From Hevea brasiliensis (taxonomy: Eukaryota > Streptophyta > Magnoliopsida > Malpighiales > Euphorbiaceae): DNA of 64,000 nt. The notes below the pieces were generated by a model. That model searched no databases. It was not told the origin of the DNA and saw only the letters and a list, made by a program, of their open reading frames with translations. The stretch spans positions 126,793,894-126,857,893 of the forward strand of contig NC_079493.1 of NCBI RefSeq assembly GCF_030052815.1, read 5' to 3'. The first letter of the stretch is position 1. Each line of letters begins with the position of its first letter. Made by a program: the position numbers and the translations under genes. This document shows, piece after piece, positions 44,644 to 55,889 of this stretch.

Positions 44644-45202
44644 CTTGTACAAATTTTGCAATGAAATGAAATAGAATGCCTTTTTGTTTGATGAATGGTT
44701 GTGATCGGAAAATTTCTAAACACTTGATTTTCTGAGTATATTGAAACAACTGAAAACTATTATTATCCTAAGTGTGAGAGATCGAAAAATACAACACGCA
44801 TGAGATTGCTAAACGGAACTTAATTGAAAATTTTGGCTTGAACATCTAAGATCGGGATCTTCATTAAACCGGATTAGAACCTTAGCTTGGTTATTTCTAA
44901 ACTTTTAAAAGAGTGGTCGATCATAAATATTGGCAGCAAGGTTCTGGTGTTAATTCAATATTGTCTGACAAGAGAGATCGGGAATATAGTTAACTGGTCA
45001 GGATATTCGACAATTGGCTTGAGAGATCGATGAATGATTTGAGAGACCGGTAAGGCTTTAACGGATACGAGAGCTTAGCATTGACTCAACTCTCTGTGAA
45101 GAGAGATCGGAACTGTGATTAGATGGCAAGGAGAGACTTAGTGCTAGGGATCGGTTTCGAAGTTTGTTGATTCTGGGGATCGGCCAAAATATGGTGTCGA
45201 CA

Positions 45203-47271
45203 GAGTGCAATAAGACAGAGAGCTACAATTTTGCTTCTTTCATCAGAAGCTAAAAACCAAGAGAAATAGGACTTTAAGCTAGACCAATCTAGCGCACAAA
45301 AATTGAGAACTTGACATTTATATATAATGATGCTTGAAATAATTTGGCAATGAATGCCAACTTGTAAAAATGGTAAATTGCACTATATTAGTAGCATATT
45401 GAAATCCAAAATGTGACATATTGGTAATATTAAACCTAATTCACCTAGAGTGCATCAAGGATCAACATTATAAGTTGACTAAGGAAAACAATAGAATTAA
45501 ATAAATTAATTATTGAACCTTATTGTTAGAGACGGTTTAAATGAGTACTGAAACACTTCAAATTATGTGTTTCAGTTGGCAAAGACTCAGGAAAGGGGAA
45601 GGAAACACTGAGTCAGGGCTAACAGGTTACTCTTCAGAGGTTTGTGTACAACAGTTATTTCTTTTGAATTTTTCAATTGAAATAAATTATGACAATTTGT
45701 ATGTTATTGTTTTAAATTATGAAAAATTGTTTGAATGGAAATTTGATAGATACTTATTGCTTGAAAAATATTGCAAATGGTTTGAAACCACAGCTATCAT
45801 GTATATTTGATTGAATTCCTCGTTAGCTTGTCTAGTGGGACGAATTGACTTTGAATTCCCTTTCTGGCTGAAGTGTTGAAGTGTGTGCCTGTTGAGGATG
45901 AATAGAATGAGTACTCATATTATTGCTAGCTAGCTATGTTATTCCTCATTAGCCATCGGCTTTTGGGATGAATTGGACTATGGAACCATGATTAAGCTGT
46001 GTGTGTAATTTATTGATATTTATTGTGATATTGTGAAATGGATTTTAAATTCTTTATGACATTCTCTGTCTTTTGAATTTAACCATAATTTTAAGTATCC
46101 ACAGTTCATACGATTTATGGCTTATGGTTTTAAATTGTATTTTCTTAATGTTATGCACTACTGAGATATTAGCTCAGCGATAGCTTTTTCATTGCTGTCG
46201 CAGGTAGACAGATGGACAGAGCAGCAGAGTAGGCTGCTTGTGCTACATTTTGAGATTTCATCGGATATATTGAGTATACCATATTTTGTAGCTTTTATTG
46301 TAATATATGTGCACTGTATGTATATATTGTACTTGGTCTTGAGTAGTTGTAAACTAAAATTAAAAATTATTTTGGCTTGTAAAAATATTGTGATATATTT
46401 CTTTTATCTCAGCTTTTGGAAACACTGAAAAATTGTTGTTGAATTTAGTTGACAATTGTTGAGGAATTTATTGTGTTGAACTGTTATTGGAGTTTGGGGA
46501 TTGAACAAACTTATTGGAAGTGCTTTTTACAGATTTTTGAAGAATTATTTTATTCAAAATACAGATGGCATTCTGTCAAAATTTTTACAAAAATTATTAA
46601 TACTTTAGATTTGTTATTTGGTTTCACTCCAGAAAAAGAAATTTTTTAACACCTGTCAATAGTACTCACCACTATAAAAAGAAGTAAGAAAAGGTTTAAA
46701 ATCCCTTGTAGTGTATTTAATGGGTTATCAGTAGACGAAATTTTGTAATTCATTAGGTATATTATGGGATCATGTTATGCCTTACGGAGGGGTAGAGTGT
46801 GACATATTTTAGTGGTATCAAAGCTAGTTTTTAAATTCTGTTTTCACTTGTAATTTGAATATTTTTTTTTCATAGTACAACTGCTCAATGTCATTGTTTG
46901 ATACATATAGTACATTACATTATAAACATGCACTAATAGGAGGAAATCTCCTTGTGTTATTTGTTCAGGAGGTATAATATCCTTGAATTGACTATGGAAG
47001 AAGGGGATCGTTTAGTCGATCAATCAATAGAGGCTGAGGTACAAGGGGATGCCCTAGCCCTATAAAATGTGAGTGGATCACCGCATCAATTTCTCGCATC
47101 GCAGCTTCGCTCGGTTGCTCAAAGAAATGGCTGCAATGTTCTAACAGATGACTGGTAACATGCCTACTCAAGTCCCACTACAGACACCAGTGGTACAACC
47201 ACAGTCTTTAGCTAGGCAGTATGACAAGCTGATTAAATATGGGGCTACTGAGTTCAAGGGGACAGTAGATC
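45203..47271 (+). mobile_element. Third Ty3/gypsy element, 3' part of LTR and start of gag
   Basis: The LTR part ends in gtgtgaca at 46804 and is followed by a Met-type primer site (tggtatcaaagc, 46813-46824). A gag start at ATG 46994 is followed by remnants such as PTQVPLQTPVVQPQSLA and YDKLIKYGATEFKGTVD, with a TAA and shifts. It is cut on the left by the Ogre element and on the right by another LTR at 47272. The LTR portion is AT-rich with no other content recognised. Confidence 0.75.
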
Positions 47272-48984
47272 TGTAACACCCCATTTGTATACCCTGGTAT
47301 ATTTCATTATTCCGGTGACCGGTGTCAGTCCGGATAATTAAGGGGATTAGAACCATACTTAAGACAATTGGAGAAGCCATAAACACAAATAATTAGTAAT
47401 GTCCAATTAGTTAAGTATAAACAAGAAAAATAGAACATAAGAAGTTAAACGAGCCGAGAGTCACAGTGATGGGTGACCTTATCGGGAACGACTGCGAAGT
47501 CGTTTTAAACTCAAATTTCGAACCGTAAAAAGTGACGCTGCGGTCCTTAGGACCCTTATAAACACAGTGGAAAAAAGAAAATCATGAAAAAGAACTGTTA
47601 AGCCAGTCAAATAATTAGGTTAGGGAGCCGGAAGAAATATGGAATTATTTGCAAACCGGGATGAACCGGCGAGGGGCAATTTGGTCAATTGACCCCGAGA
47701 GCTGACTCCTGACCTAACTGTCAAATAAAATCGGAGAAAAGAAAATTTCGGAATCGAGAATTAAATTAAAGAACTAATAAAAGAATAGAAAAAAAAGAGA
47801 AAAATGAAAAAGTAAAAAGGGTGATGACATCATGCATGACATCATGCATGATGCCATAAAAGGTATGATTAATAAATTAATTAATTAGGTTTTTGTGGTC
47901 TTCCATAACTAAAATAAATAAAGAAAAGAAAAAAGAAAAAAAAACAAAAATCACTTATTCTTTTCCCTTTGTTGCCGCCACACTTATTCCCTCTCATCTC
48001 CATGAAAATTTTCAATTAAAGCTTGCATTTAAGCTTTAATTCCTCCACTCAACCTTAATAAATCCCCTAAAAACTTCAATAGACCTTGCAATCTCAACTT
48101 AAGAACAAGAAAGAAAGAAGAAAGGAGGAGAGAAATTGAAGAATTGGCATTATAGTTGAGGTTAGTTTGTTAACTTGTCATTTTTCCATTTTAAATGCAT
48201 ATGTGATGGTTGAAATGTTAACTTGTCATTTTTCCATTTTAAATGCATATGTGATGGTTGAAATGAACTTAGAATTTATGAAATGAAATGAAAATATGGG
48301 GGAAGGACCATTATTGAATTTTCGGCCAGCTTGAAGGGGGCCATGATTTGCATGAATTTAATGGGTTTGAATGAGTTATGGACCTCCTTTAGTTGAATGA
48401 TTATAGTTGGGAACTTTGAAATTACTAATGGTAATTAAGTAGTGAGATTAGGGTTTAGAGGCCTACGGTTTTGAGGCAAATTTTGGAGAAATGCATAAAT
48501 GATGACTTTGACCTATTGTGAAGTGAAAAATGGTCAATAATGACCAAAGGAGATGTGTGGGAATTGTTAGAATGAAAGTCAAATTTGTAGGGGACCAAAA
48601 CGGAAATTTTACAAGTCCAATTGATATGCCACTAATTCGGAATGAAAATAGACATAAAATGACACAATTTTCGTTAAGGAACCATGCCCAAAAACTGACC
48701 AAAACCTGGTGAACCAATTGACCAAAGTTGGTTAAGAGCATCACATCAGATAAACTGACCAAATGAACAGTAATTGTTCATTTGGTCATAACTCGAGCTA
48801 GGAAGGTCAAAATGACCTGAAATTTTATCAGTAATTAGATAAGATATAGATCTAAAACTTTCATGAAGAACACCAACCCAAATTATGCCATTAACCTAAT
48901 CAAATTATTGAGCAAAGTTGAGTTACTGAACTTGCAAAACTGCAGAATTGCCATTTGAACAGTAAAGTTTCAATGGCTACAACA
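47272..48984 (+). mobile_element. Partial LTR of a fourth gypsy-type element
   Basis: Begins TGTAACACCCCATTTG within the gag of the third element and is cut at about 48984 by the inverted Tekay LTR. It has no second end or internal region in view. It includes a 48-bp tandem duplication (48169-48264). The family differs from the LTR at 18461 apart from its first bases. Confidence 0.65.
48169..48264. repeat. Perfect 48-bp tandem duplication
   Basis: Two adjacent identical copies, 48169-48216 and 48217-48264, starting gttaacttgtcatttttcc. They are identical, so the duplication is young or an assembly effect. Confidence 0.92.
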
Positions 48985-51606
48985 GTCACGACCCAACCTA
49001 TGGGCCGGACCGGCACTAGGACCTGGGCCAGCCTAAAGCCCCCGAGGCCCGTAGTAAGCCTAACTATTCATTAATCCAACTCTAAGGCCCATTTGGGCCC
49101 AATATCAAGAAATCAACCGGACGGAGTCCGGCCATAAAGTGGACCTTTCAACGGGGAGTTTTTGGCTCACCCGACCTGTAAACAAAATATATCATCAATT
49201 GGGGAGCTCAGCTCACCCTCCACATACTCATCAGCATAAAAATAAATGGGAGCTCAGCTCCCTCATCCAATCCATCAAACAGGCATATCATTATATGTTT
49301 ACAGGTCCAACATGATAATAATATTACAGACCAAAATCAAATAAATACTTCTAACACATGCGGAAATTCTAGGAGTTAATAAAATTACACAAACATTGAT
49401 AAACAACCTGCGAGGAAAGGAAGCAGGTTAACCTCAAAAATATCCTCCTGTGGCCTGGAAAAATATTGAACAGGAGTGAGCGTTCGACTCAGAGAGTAAA
49501 ATATCAATTTTAACCATAATCTCTATAACTATCTAAAACTAATGCACCCTGTAGAGTGAAATGCAACATCAACAACATTTTCACATCATAACATCAAAAA
49601 GGTAATTTGGAGCACTCACACACCCAGTAGTATCAATCATAATATATGGGAGCTGATCCCCTATACAGCTCTCTTAAATCCAACCTGGTGCCAGCGAAGA
49701 ACTCAAGCCGGACTTTCGCTTAATAAACCAAATCGGGGTCCCAGCGAAGAACTCAAGCCATGTCTACCCCGAAGGACCAGGTCCCAGCGAAGATCTCAAG
49801 CCGTGTCTACCAGTCCTATCCATAGTCCACACCACATCACACGCACGCCAACGCACGCACACTGCTCCAAATTACCACAGCAACATACATGGCACTTTCA
49901 CAGTTATGAATGCAATATAAATCGTGCCTAAAGTTTATCAACATAGATATATGCATATAAGTGATACATGGGCATGCTTGAACATATAATAATAGTGAAA
50001 TTACAATTAAAATTAATATTTCACTCACAGACTTGACAACGGTCACTGTGGCGGCTGGGCGGAGGAAGAAGGCTGTCTCGGCTCACCTGAAAATTACATT
50101 ACAATTATTTAATACAAATGACTCAATAAAATCAAGAAAAGACCAAATACGTCCTAAGTTGTGCCGAAAATCCGGCAGAGTCTCCCCTATACCTAGGACC
50201 TACCCAACCTGCAAAAGGGCTCAAAACACACTTCTATAGTCACAACCCATATATCCACAACTCAATCTCATCACACAGCCCCTCCTGGGCCCATCAAATC
50301 AATCATCCATCACAATATGTAAAATTTCAATTTAGTCCTTATAATTGATCATTTTTTCAAAAACTACCCAAACAAGCTCTAAAAATTCTAAAACTTTGCC
50401 CTGCAGTCCTTAGCAATATTACTAGTCTATTGCAAAAAGAATCATAATTTTCTGAGCTACCACGAATATTTTATGGATTTTTAATCCGATTTAAGCACTA
50501 GAAAATTATGAAAAAGCAAGGTTCGGGTTTACCTTTGCCGATTCTGACTTCGGGGACGCGCTCGGGACGTCTGACAATGGAGGGTATCCAAAATCTCGGT
50601 CCAATTCGGAGACTTTTCCGGTAATGGGTCTGTCTAGCCCGAAATTTGCAGACCCGGTCAACTATCGAATTTCCGTGAATTGAGGATACCTACACGAAGC
50701 CCACAACACGGGGGTTAGTACATAAATTTTTCAGAATTTTCTAAGCTCATTTAATGCTCGGAAAAACACTGCAAAGTTCCGTGGGACCCACCGAAAAACA
50801 GTGTCGGAAAAATTCGAAATTTATGTCGCCGCGAAGCTCTCGACCAGTGGAGCGCTCTGGTACTCTCGGTTTTCTCGTGGGATTCACGGTTTGCGAGAAA
50901 TCTAGCCCGAAAGTCAAAATGGGCTAAAACTTCCCGGGCAAAAATTGGACAAACCGCTCGATGGATTTCGGCGTTCTTGGTGTCTATGGAAAGCTCTCGA
51001 CGAGTAGATGATTTTAGACACAAGACCCGGTCCGATTGGGGGCCGGATCGGCCGAATTTTGGCCGGGAAGTCGAAACGTCGCAAGCGCGAGGGAGAAGAG
51101 TTCGCGCGATTTTCCATTGCTTGGGGATGCGGCCACGGGGAAGGAGGTGGACGCGCGCAGTGAGCTGGGTGGCGGGAGGTGGCTGGCTAGCGGGCTAGGG
51201 CGGGAGGAGAGAGAAAACGGGAGAAAGAGAGAAGGAGGAGGAGACGCGCGCGGGAGGAAGAAAAAGGGGAGGGAGCCGGTCTGATTCGACCGGTCCGATC
51301 CTGTCCGGTTCGATTGGAAATACAAAATTTTGAATTTTTACTCTGCCTCGGGACCGAAAACGAGGTCCAAAAATTCCGAAAAAATTTTAGAAAACTCAGA
51401 AAAATTCGTAGACTCCAAATATATTTTTAGTTTTGCCACGTAGTCTTTAAATTAATTTTTAAAAATCATCAAAGTTTATATTTTCAGAAAATCGAACCCG
51501 ATTTTTGAAATCCGAAAAATCTCAAATAATTTCTTAAAATTTAAATAAAATTAAAATACCAAAAATACACATAAAATAATAAAATTTAAAATTTTGGAGT
51601 GTTACA
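48985..51606 (-). repeat. 3' LTR of the Tekay/Del-type copy A2
   Basis: Minus strand TGTAACACTCC (51606) to gtcgtgac (48985), about 2622 bp. It is an inverted copy of 18461-21097 including the three 19-bp motifs. A purine tract (taaggggggaagaa, 51607-51620 on the minus strand) precedes it. Confidence 0.9.
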
Positions 51607-51670
51607 TTCTTCCCCCCTTACAGAAAATTCGTCCTCGAATTTTTTACACAAGGCAGAATAAAGCACATGA

Positions 51671-52060
51671 TTATACATTAAACAGATAAGGGTACTTGCT
51701 ACGCATGTCCCGTTCTGACTCCCAGGTCCACTCTTCCACTGACTGGCTCCTCCACAAAACCTTAACCATAGGGATTTGTTTTGATCTTAGCTGTCTCACT
51801 TGGTTGTCCACTATGGCTACAGGTTGCTCATCAAATGTCAAATTCTCTTTTAGCTCTACTACATCTGGCTGTAGTACATGAGAAGGATCTGGAATGTATT
51901 TTCTGAGCATGGAGATGTGAAATACGGGATGAACGTGAGAAAGGTTGGGTGGTAGCTCCAACCGGTAGGCAACTGCTCCAACTCTATCCGTAACCTCAAA
52001 AGGTCCGATATACCGAGGTGCCAACTTGCCCTTCTTTCCAAATCTCATGACTCCCTTCAT
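51671..52060 (-). pseudogene. Integrase end and chromodomain of the Tekay/Del-type element
   Basis: Frame with [20 protein letters not shown] and [19 protein letters not shown] of the integrase C-terminus. A chromodomain-like end follows ([37 protein letters not shown]), which in this lineage targets integration to chromatin. Separated from the rest of integrase by frameshifts between 52060 and 52152. Confidence 0.9.
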
Positions 52061-52151
52061 CGGAGAAACCTTCAGGAATACATAGTCGCCATCGCAAACT
52101 CCACATCCTCCGTCTGGGTGTGCATAACTCTTCCGCCTCTTGAAGTCGCTT

Positions 52152-53188
52152 TCAATCGCCCTCGATTAAAGGAACTACTTCTGAAGTGTACTGCATTAGA
52201 TCTACATCATGCACCTTCGCTTCTCCCATTTCCGTCCAACACAGAGGAGACCTACACTTTCTTCCATATAGTGCCTCATAGGGTGCCATCCCTATGCTGG
52301 AATGGTAACTGTTGTTGTAGGCAAACTCCACTAAAGCTAGTTGATCATCCCATTGACCTCCAAAATCCAAAACACTCATGCGAAGCATGTCTTCCAGTGT
52401 TTGGATTGTCCTTTCGGACTGTCCGTCTGTCTGAGGCTGAAAAGCCGTACTAAAGTTCAACTGTGTGCCAAGTGCCTCCTGCAACTTCCTCCAAAACCGA
52501 AGTGAATCAGCCCTCTCGCCGATATTATGGAAGCCGGAACTCCATGCAATCTGACTATTTCTCAAATGTAGAGTCGGGCATACTATGCCACATAATAAGT
52601 AGTCTTAACAGGCAAGAAGTGAGCTGATTTGGTTAGACGGTCTACAATTACTCATATCAAATCATATCCTCGCGTGGTATGAGGCAACCCAGTCACAAAA
52701 TCCATAATGATCATTTCCCACTTTCATTCTGGGATAGGGAGCTCTTGCAGCTTCCCTAACGGTCTCTGGTGTTCAAACTTCACCTTCTGACAAGTCAAGC
52801 ACTTGGACACAAAGTCTGCTATGTCTCTCTTCATGCCATTCCACCAGTAGCTATCTTTCACATCATGGTACATCTTCGTGGAACCTGGGTGGACATTGTA
52901 CAGTGTATAGTGTGCCTCTTGCATGATTTCATTTCTGAGATTGTCCACATCGGGCACACATATCCTAGAACCTTGCACTAGGACGCTATCATTGGCAAAT
53001 CCAAACTCACCACCTTCACCTTGCTGTACTCTTTCTATGATTCTCATCAGTTGTTGGTCTCTGTGCTGGGAAACTTTAACTCTGTCCCGCAAGTCTGGCC
53101 TCACTGAAAAATGAGCCAACAATACCCCCTCATCTGAAAGATCTAGGATTAAACCTTGATCCATCAACTCATGTATTTCCTGAATCAA
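52152..53188 (-). pseudogene. Integrase core and zinc domain of the Tekay/Del-type element, broken
   Basis: The upstream frame (53188-52724) has the zinc-binding part HYTLYNVHPGSTKMYHD, CLTCQKVKFEH and QRPLGKLQELPIPE. The downstream frame (52565-52152) has TAFQPQTDGQSERTIQTLED and YNNSYHSSIGMAPYEALYG. Between them (about 52566-52723) the first catalytic Asp region is in shifted frames. Confidence 0.88.
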
Positions 53189-53790
53189 CGGTCTCTTCTC
53201 TGCTGAAATGTGCGCTGCATCGCTGTAAGATTTTCTCGCTCAAAGCATCTGCTACTACATTGGCTTTCCTGTGGTGGTACCGATGGTGCAATCATAGTCT
53301 TCGTAAGCTCCAACCATCTCCTCTGTCTCAAGTTTAAGTCCCTCTATTGGAAGATGTACTTCAAACTCTTATGGTCGGTGTATATCTCGCACACTTCACC
53401 ATACAGGTAGTGTCTCCAGATTTTTAGTGCAAAGATTACAGCCGCCATTCCCAAATCATGGGTGGGGTAGTTTTGCTCATGCCTCTTCAGCTGTCTTGAA
53501 GCATAAGCTACTACTTTTCCATTCTGCATCAAAACACACCCTAGGCCAACTCTGGAGGCGTCACAGTACACGGTGTATCCTTCACCACTCATAGGTAGTG
53601 TCAACACAGGGGCGGTGGTTAGACACTCCTTAAGCTTCTGGAAGCTCTTCTCACAGTCATCTGTCCAAAATGAATGGAACATTCTTCCGAGTTAACTTAG
53701 TTAGGGGAGCCGCTATCCTGGAAAAATCTTGCACAAAACGCCTATAGTAGCCAGCTAAACCCAAAAAACTTCGCACCTCAGTGACTGTTG
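53189..53790 (-). pseudogene. RNase H region of the Tekay/Del-type element
   Basis: Frame 53682-53344 shows [35 protein letters not shown] and [20 protein letters not shown]. Just upstream, in another frame up to the insertion, [20 protein letters not shown] is readable. 53189-53343 continues in broken frames. Confidence 0.88.
53786..53790. repeat. Target-site duplication (left) of copia-2
   Basis: tgttg at 53786-53790 directly before the 5' LTR, and identical tgttg at 63303-63307 directly after the 3' LTR. Confidence 0.92.
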
Positions 53791-55875
53791 TGTTAGTAAT
53801 ATGCCCTAGAGCATATCATTTAGTATGTATCTTGTACATATTTTTATTAATAAAGGCATTTCCACTTTTCCGTTTACATAATATATTTATGTGTAATAGA
53901 AAAGGTCCATTGATATTTTGTTAGAAATATTATTCTTAAGTTGTTAAGAATATGAGTGACAATATTTCTAGCACGAAGTATCATAAATAGGTTCACAATC
54001 GAGGATACTTCATAATAAGGACATGACTTATCCAGAAAGATTGTATTCATGTTTGTTCCCAAGTTATTTATATGAGATATAAATAAGATGGAATGGTGAG
54101 TCTCATGCCATATAACAAACATGATAGGCACTTATAAATGATAAGTAGGCCGAACTGGACGCTTATGACAAGCACATGGAGTTTACTCTTGTCAATGTTT
54201 TGTCATAAATCATATCGATGCATATAATCTTTAGACTGAGATAGCACAGATTATCTTGTATATAGGTAGTTTGAGTTTGATCGCTTTCATACTTGTACTA
54301 TGTATGGGTATATGGGCATGTGTTGGCTCCTACTAGTTATATATGGAGGTAGGTGTTGATCAAGATGGAATCTGCCTCTAAGTAAATAGAGATAAAATCC
54401 TATGTTCATTTAATTGTTCTTGATGTTTCAAGTTCCTGCCAGACAGATAGATTTATTCGTAAAAGAGTTTCGATGAGAAAAATCTTTTAATCAAGAACTG
54501 GAATTAAAAGAGAACATAATATTCATAGCAAATGGAGTTTGACATAAACCATGACTCGGCTTGAGTTGGGATTTTGTAATGAGAGATTCTAGTGCATGGT
54601 AACATATGATTATAGGTTCATTTAAGGTAAACCTTATTACTAATTGGGTGGCCATGGCATGCTATGCTAGGTGTTAACCATGGTCTATGAGGTTCATAAA
54701 ATGATTTAGAGAAATCATTTATGGTAAGAAAGAGTTCGATGATATTAAGAGTTGATATCATGTCTCATTGCCAATTAGTGATGAGCCTAGTAAGTCACAC
54801 ACATACACAAGTTATCACCTATTTAAATATGATTTAATTAATTAATTAAAGAGTTTAATTGATTAATTAAATAGATTTGGTTTGCAATTAAATTGCAAAG
54901 TCTCTAGCATGACTTGAAACCAAATCTAGATTATTGGATGTGTAGTATAAATTAAATTTATATTTAAAGTGTTTAAATATGAATTTAATTGATGAGAAAT
55001 TAATTAATAGAGATTAATTAATTAATTTATATTTGATATAAATTAATTAGAAGAAGAAAATAATTATTTTGGGTTAAGAACTCAAAATTAAGACACATGG
55101 GCATTTTGGTCATTTCACAGTGTGACACGTGGCACCATGAGATGGTGACACATGGCATAACACATAAGCTTGCCAAATGTTTTTAATCATGTAAGATGAT
55201 TAAAATCAAGATTAAATATAGGTTTGACACTTGGCACAATGTGATTGGGTCACTTAAACCTAGAGCTAATCAAAAGGTGACATGTGGCTAGGGTTTAATG
55301 TGTTAACCTAGCTATTTAAGTGTGGTTATAAAAGAAAACATAACCAGCAGCCTCTCCTCTCATATGTCACGCCACTTTGAGCCTCTCCAGCTATTTCTCT
55401 TCATCTCTCATCAATTCAAAGAGATTAGCCATCAATCTCTTGAATTAAGAACACTAGAAATTATTTCTAGTGTCCTGTTTACATCTCTAATCTCTTAAAA
55501 GGCAGAACTTGAATTTCTAATTAATAGAAAAGGCTTTAGAAGCTGTTCAAGGGCTGCCATAGGTGTTCTGGGTGTGGACAAGCTAGAGGGACAACATCCG
55601 TGTCCTCAAGACGAATCTCAAAGGCGCAGACACGCAAAGACATCAAGAGGTTAGTGTAATCGTTCTTGATTTAATCTAGGTTCTAAAATTATTCTAATTA
55701 ATTTTAAAATCTTAATTGGCAAATACAGATCCAAAATCATATTAAAAGAGTATTTATCTTTTGTTTATAATTTAAATAAAATAGATAAAAATAAAAATTG
55801 CATGGTTCTTGTTACACTAGGTGAAAATTTTAGAATTCAATGTTATAATCTTGTGTTTTTCACGCCTGCCCTTCA
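53791..55875 (+). repeat. 5' LTR of copia-2
   Basis: 2085 bp, TGTTAGTAAT to cccttca. Pairs with 61210-63302 over its whole length. Rich in ttaattaatt runs. Confidence 0.95.
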
Positions 55876-55877
55876 AT

Positions 55878-55889
55878 TGGTATCGAGCC
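55878..55889 (+). promoter_or_regulatory. Primer-binding site of copia-2
   Basis: TGGTATCGAGCC, 2 bp after the LTR; a Met-type site with a missing or changed base. Confidence 0.75.

Larger units (their letters stand above)
21903..45202 (-). mobile_element. Giant Ogre/Tat-type Ty3/gypsy retrotransposon, nearly complete
   Basis: About 23.3 kb on the minus strand: 5' LTR 39352-45202, tRNA-Arg-type primer site 39331-39348, ORF1, gag, protease with G-patch, intron, RT/RNase H, a degraded second RNase H-like stretch, integrase, tandem-repeat 3' region, purine tract and a 3' LTR (21903-26691) lacking its last about 1.06 kb. Size, primer type, ORF1 of DUF7745 type, the intron between protease and RT, and the 3' tandem array are all hallmarks of Ogre. 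Gag, protease and the first part of RT are separated only by single TAG codons, but later parts carry shifts. Both LTRs also carry a plus-strand ORF set. The left end is a deletion junction within Tekay gag, so no target duplication can be tested. Confidence 0.93.
39352..45202 (-). repeat. 5' LTR of the Ogre-type element, complete (5.85 kb)
   Basis: On the minus strand it runs from TGTCGACACC (45202) to TTGCGACA (39352), right before the primer site. The part near its end holds a conserved stretch with ggtgttaggcaccccacc (about 39519-39536) and a 60-bp tandem array. It carries a plus-strand antisense ORF set (42792-44643). The flank at 45203 is another LTR. Confidence 0.9.

Noticed and set aside
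21903..45203. First reading: two complete 4.79-kb LTRs, 21903-26692 and 40416-45203.
   Set aside because: The repeat ends at 21903/40416 lack TG/CA, and a tRNA-Arg-type primer site with a proper LTR end lies further in, at 39331-39352. The true LTR is 5.85 kb and the left one is truncated.
53874..54131. 85-residue minus-strand ORF, identical at 61293-61550.
   Set aside because: It is duplicated only because it lies in the copia-2 LTRs; composition and lack of any domain suggest chance.
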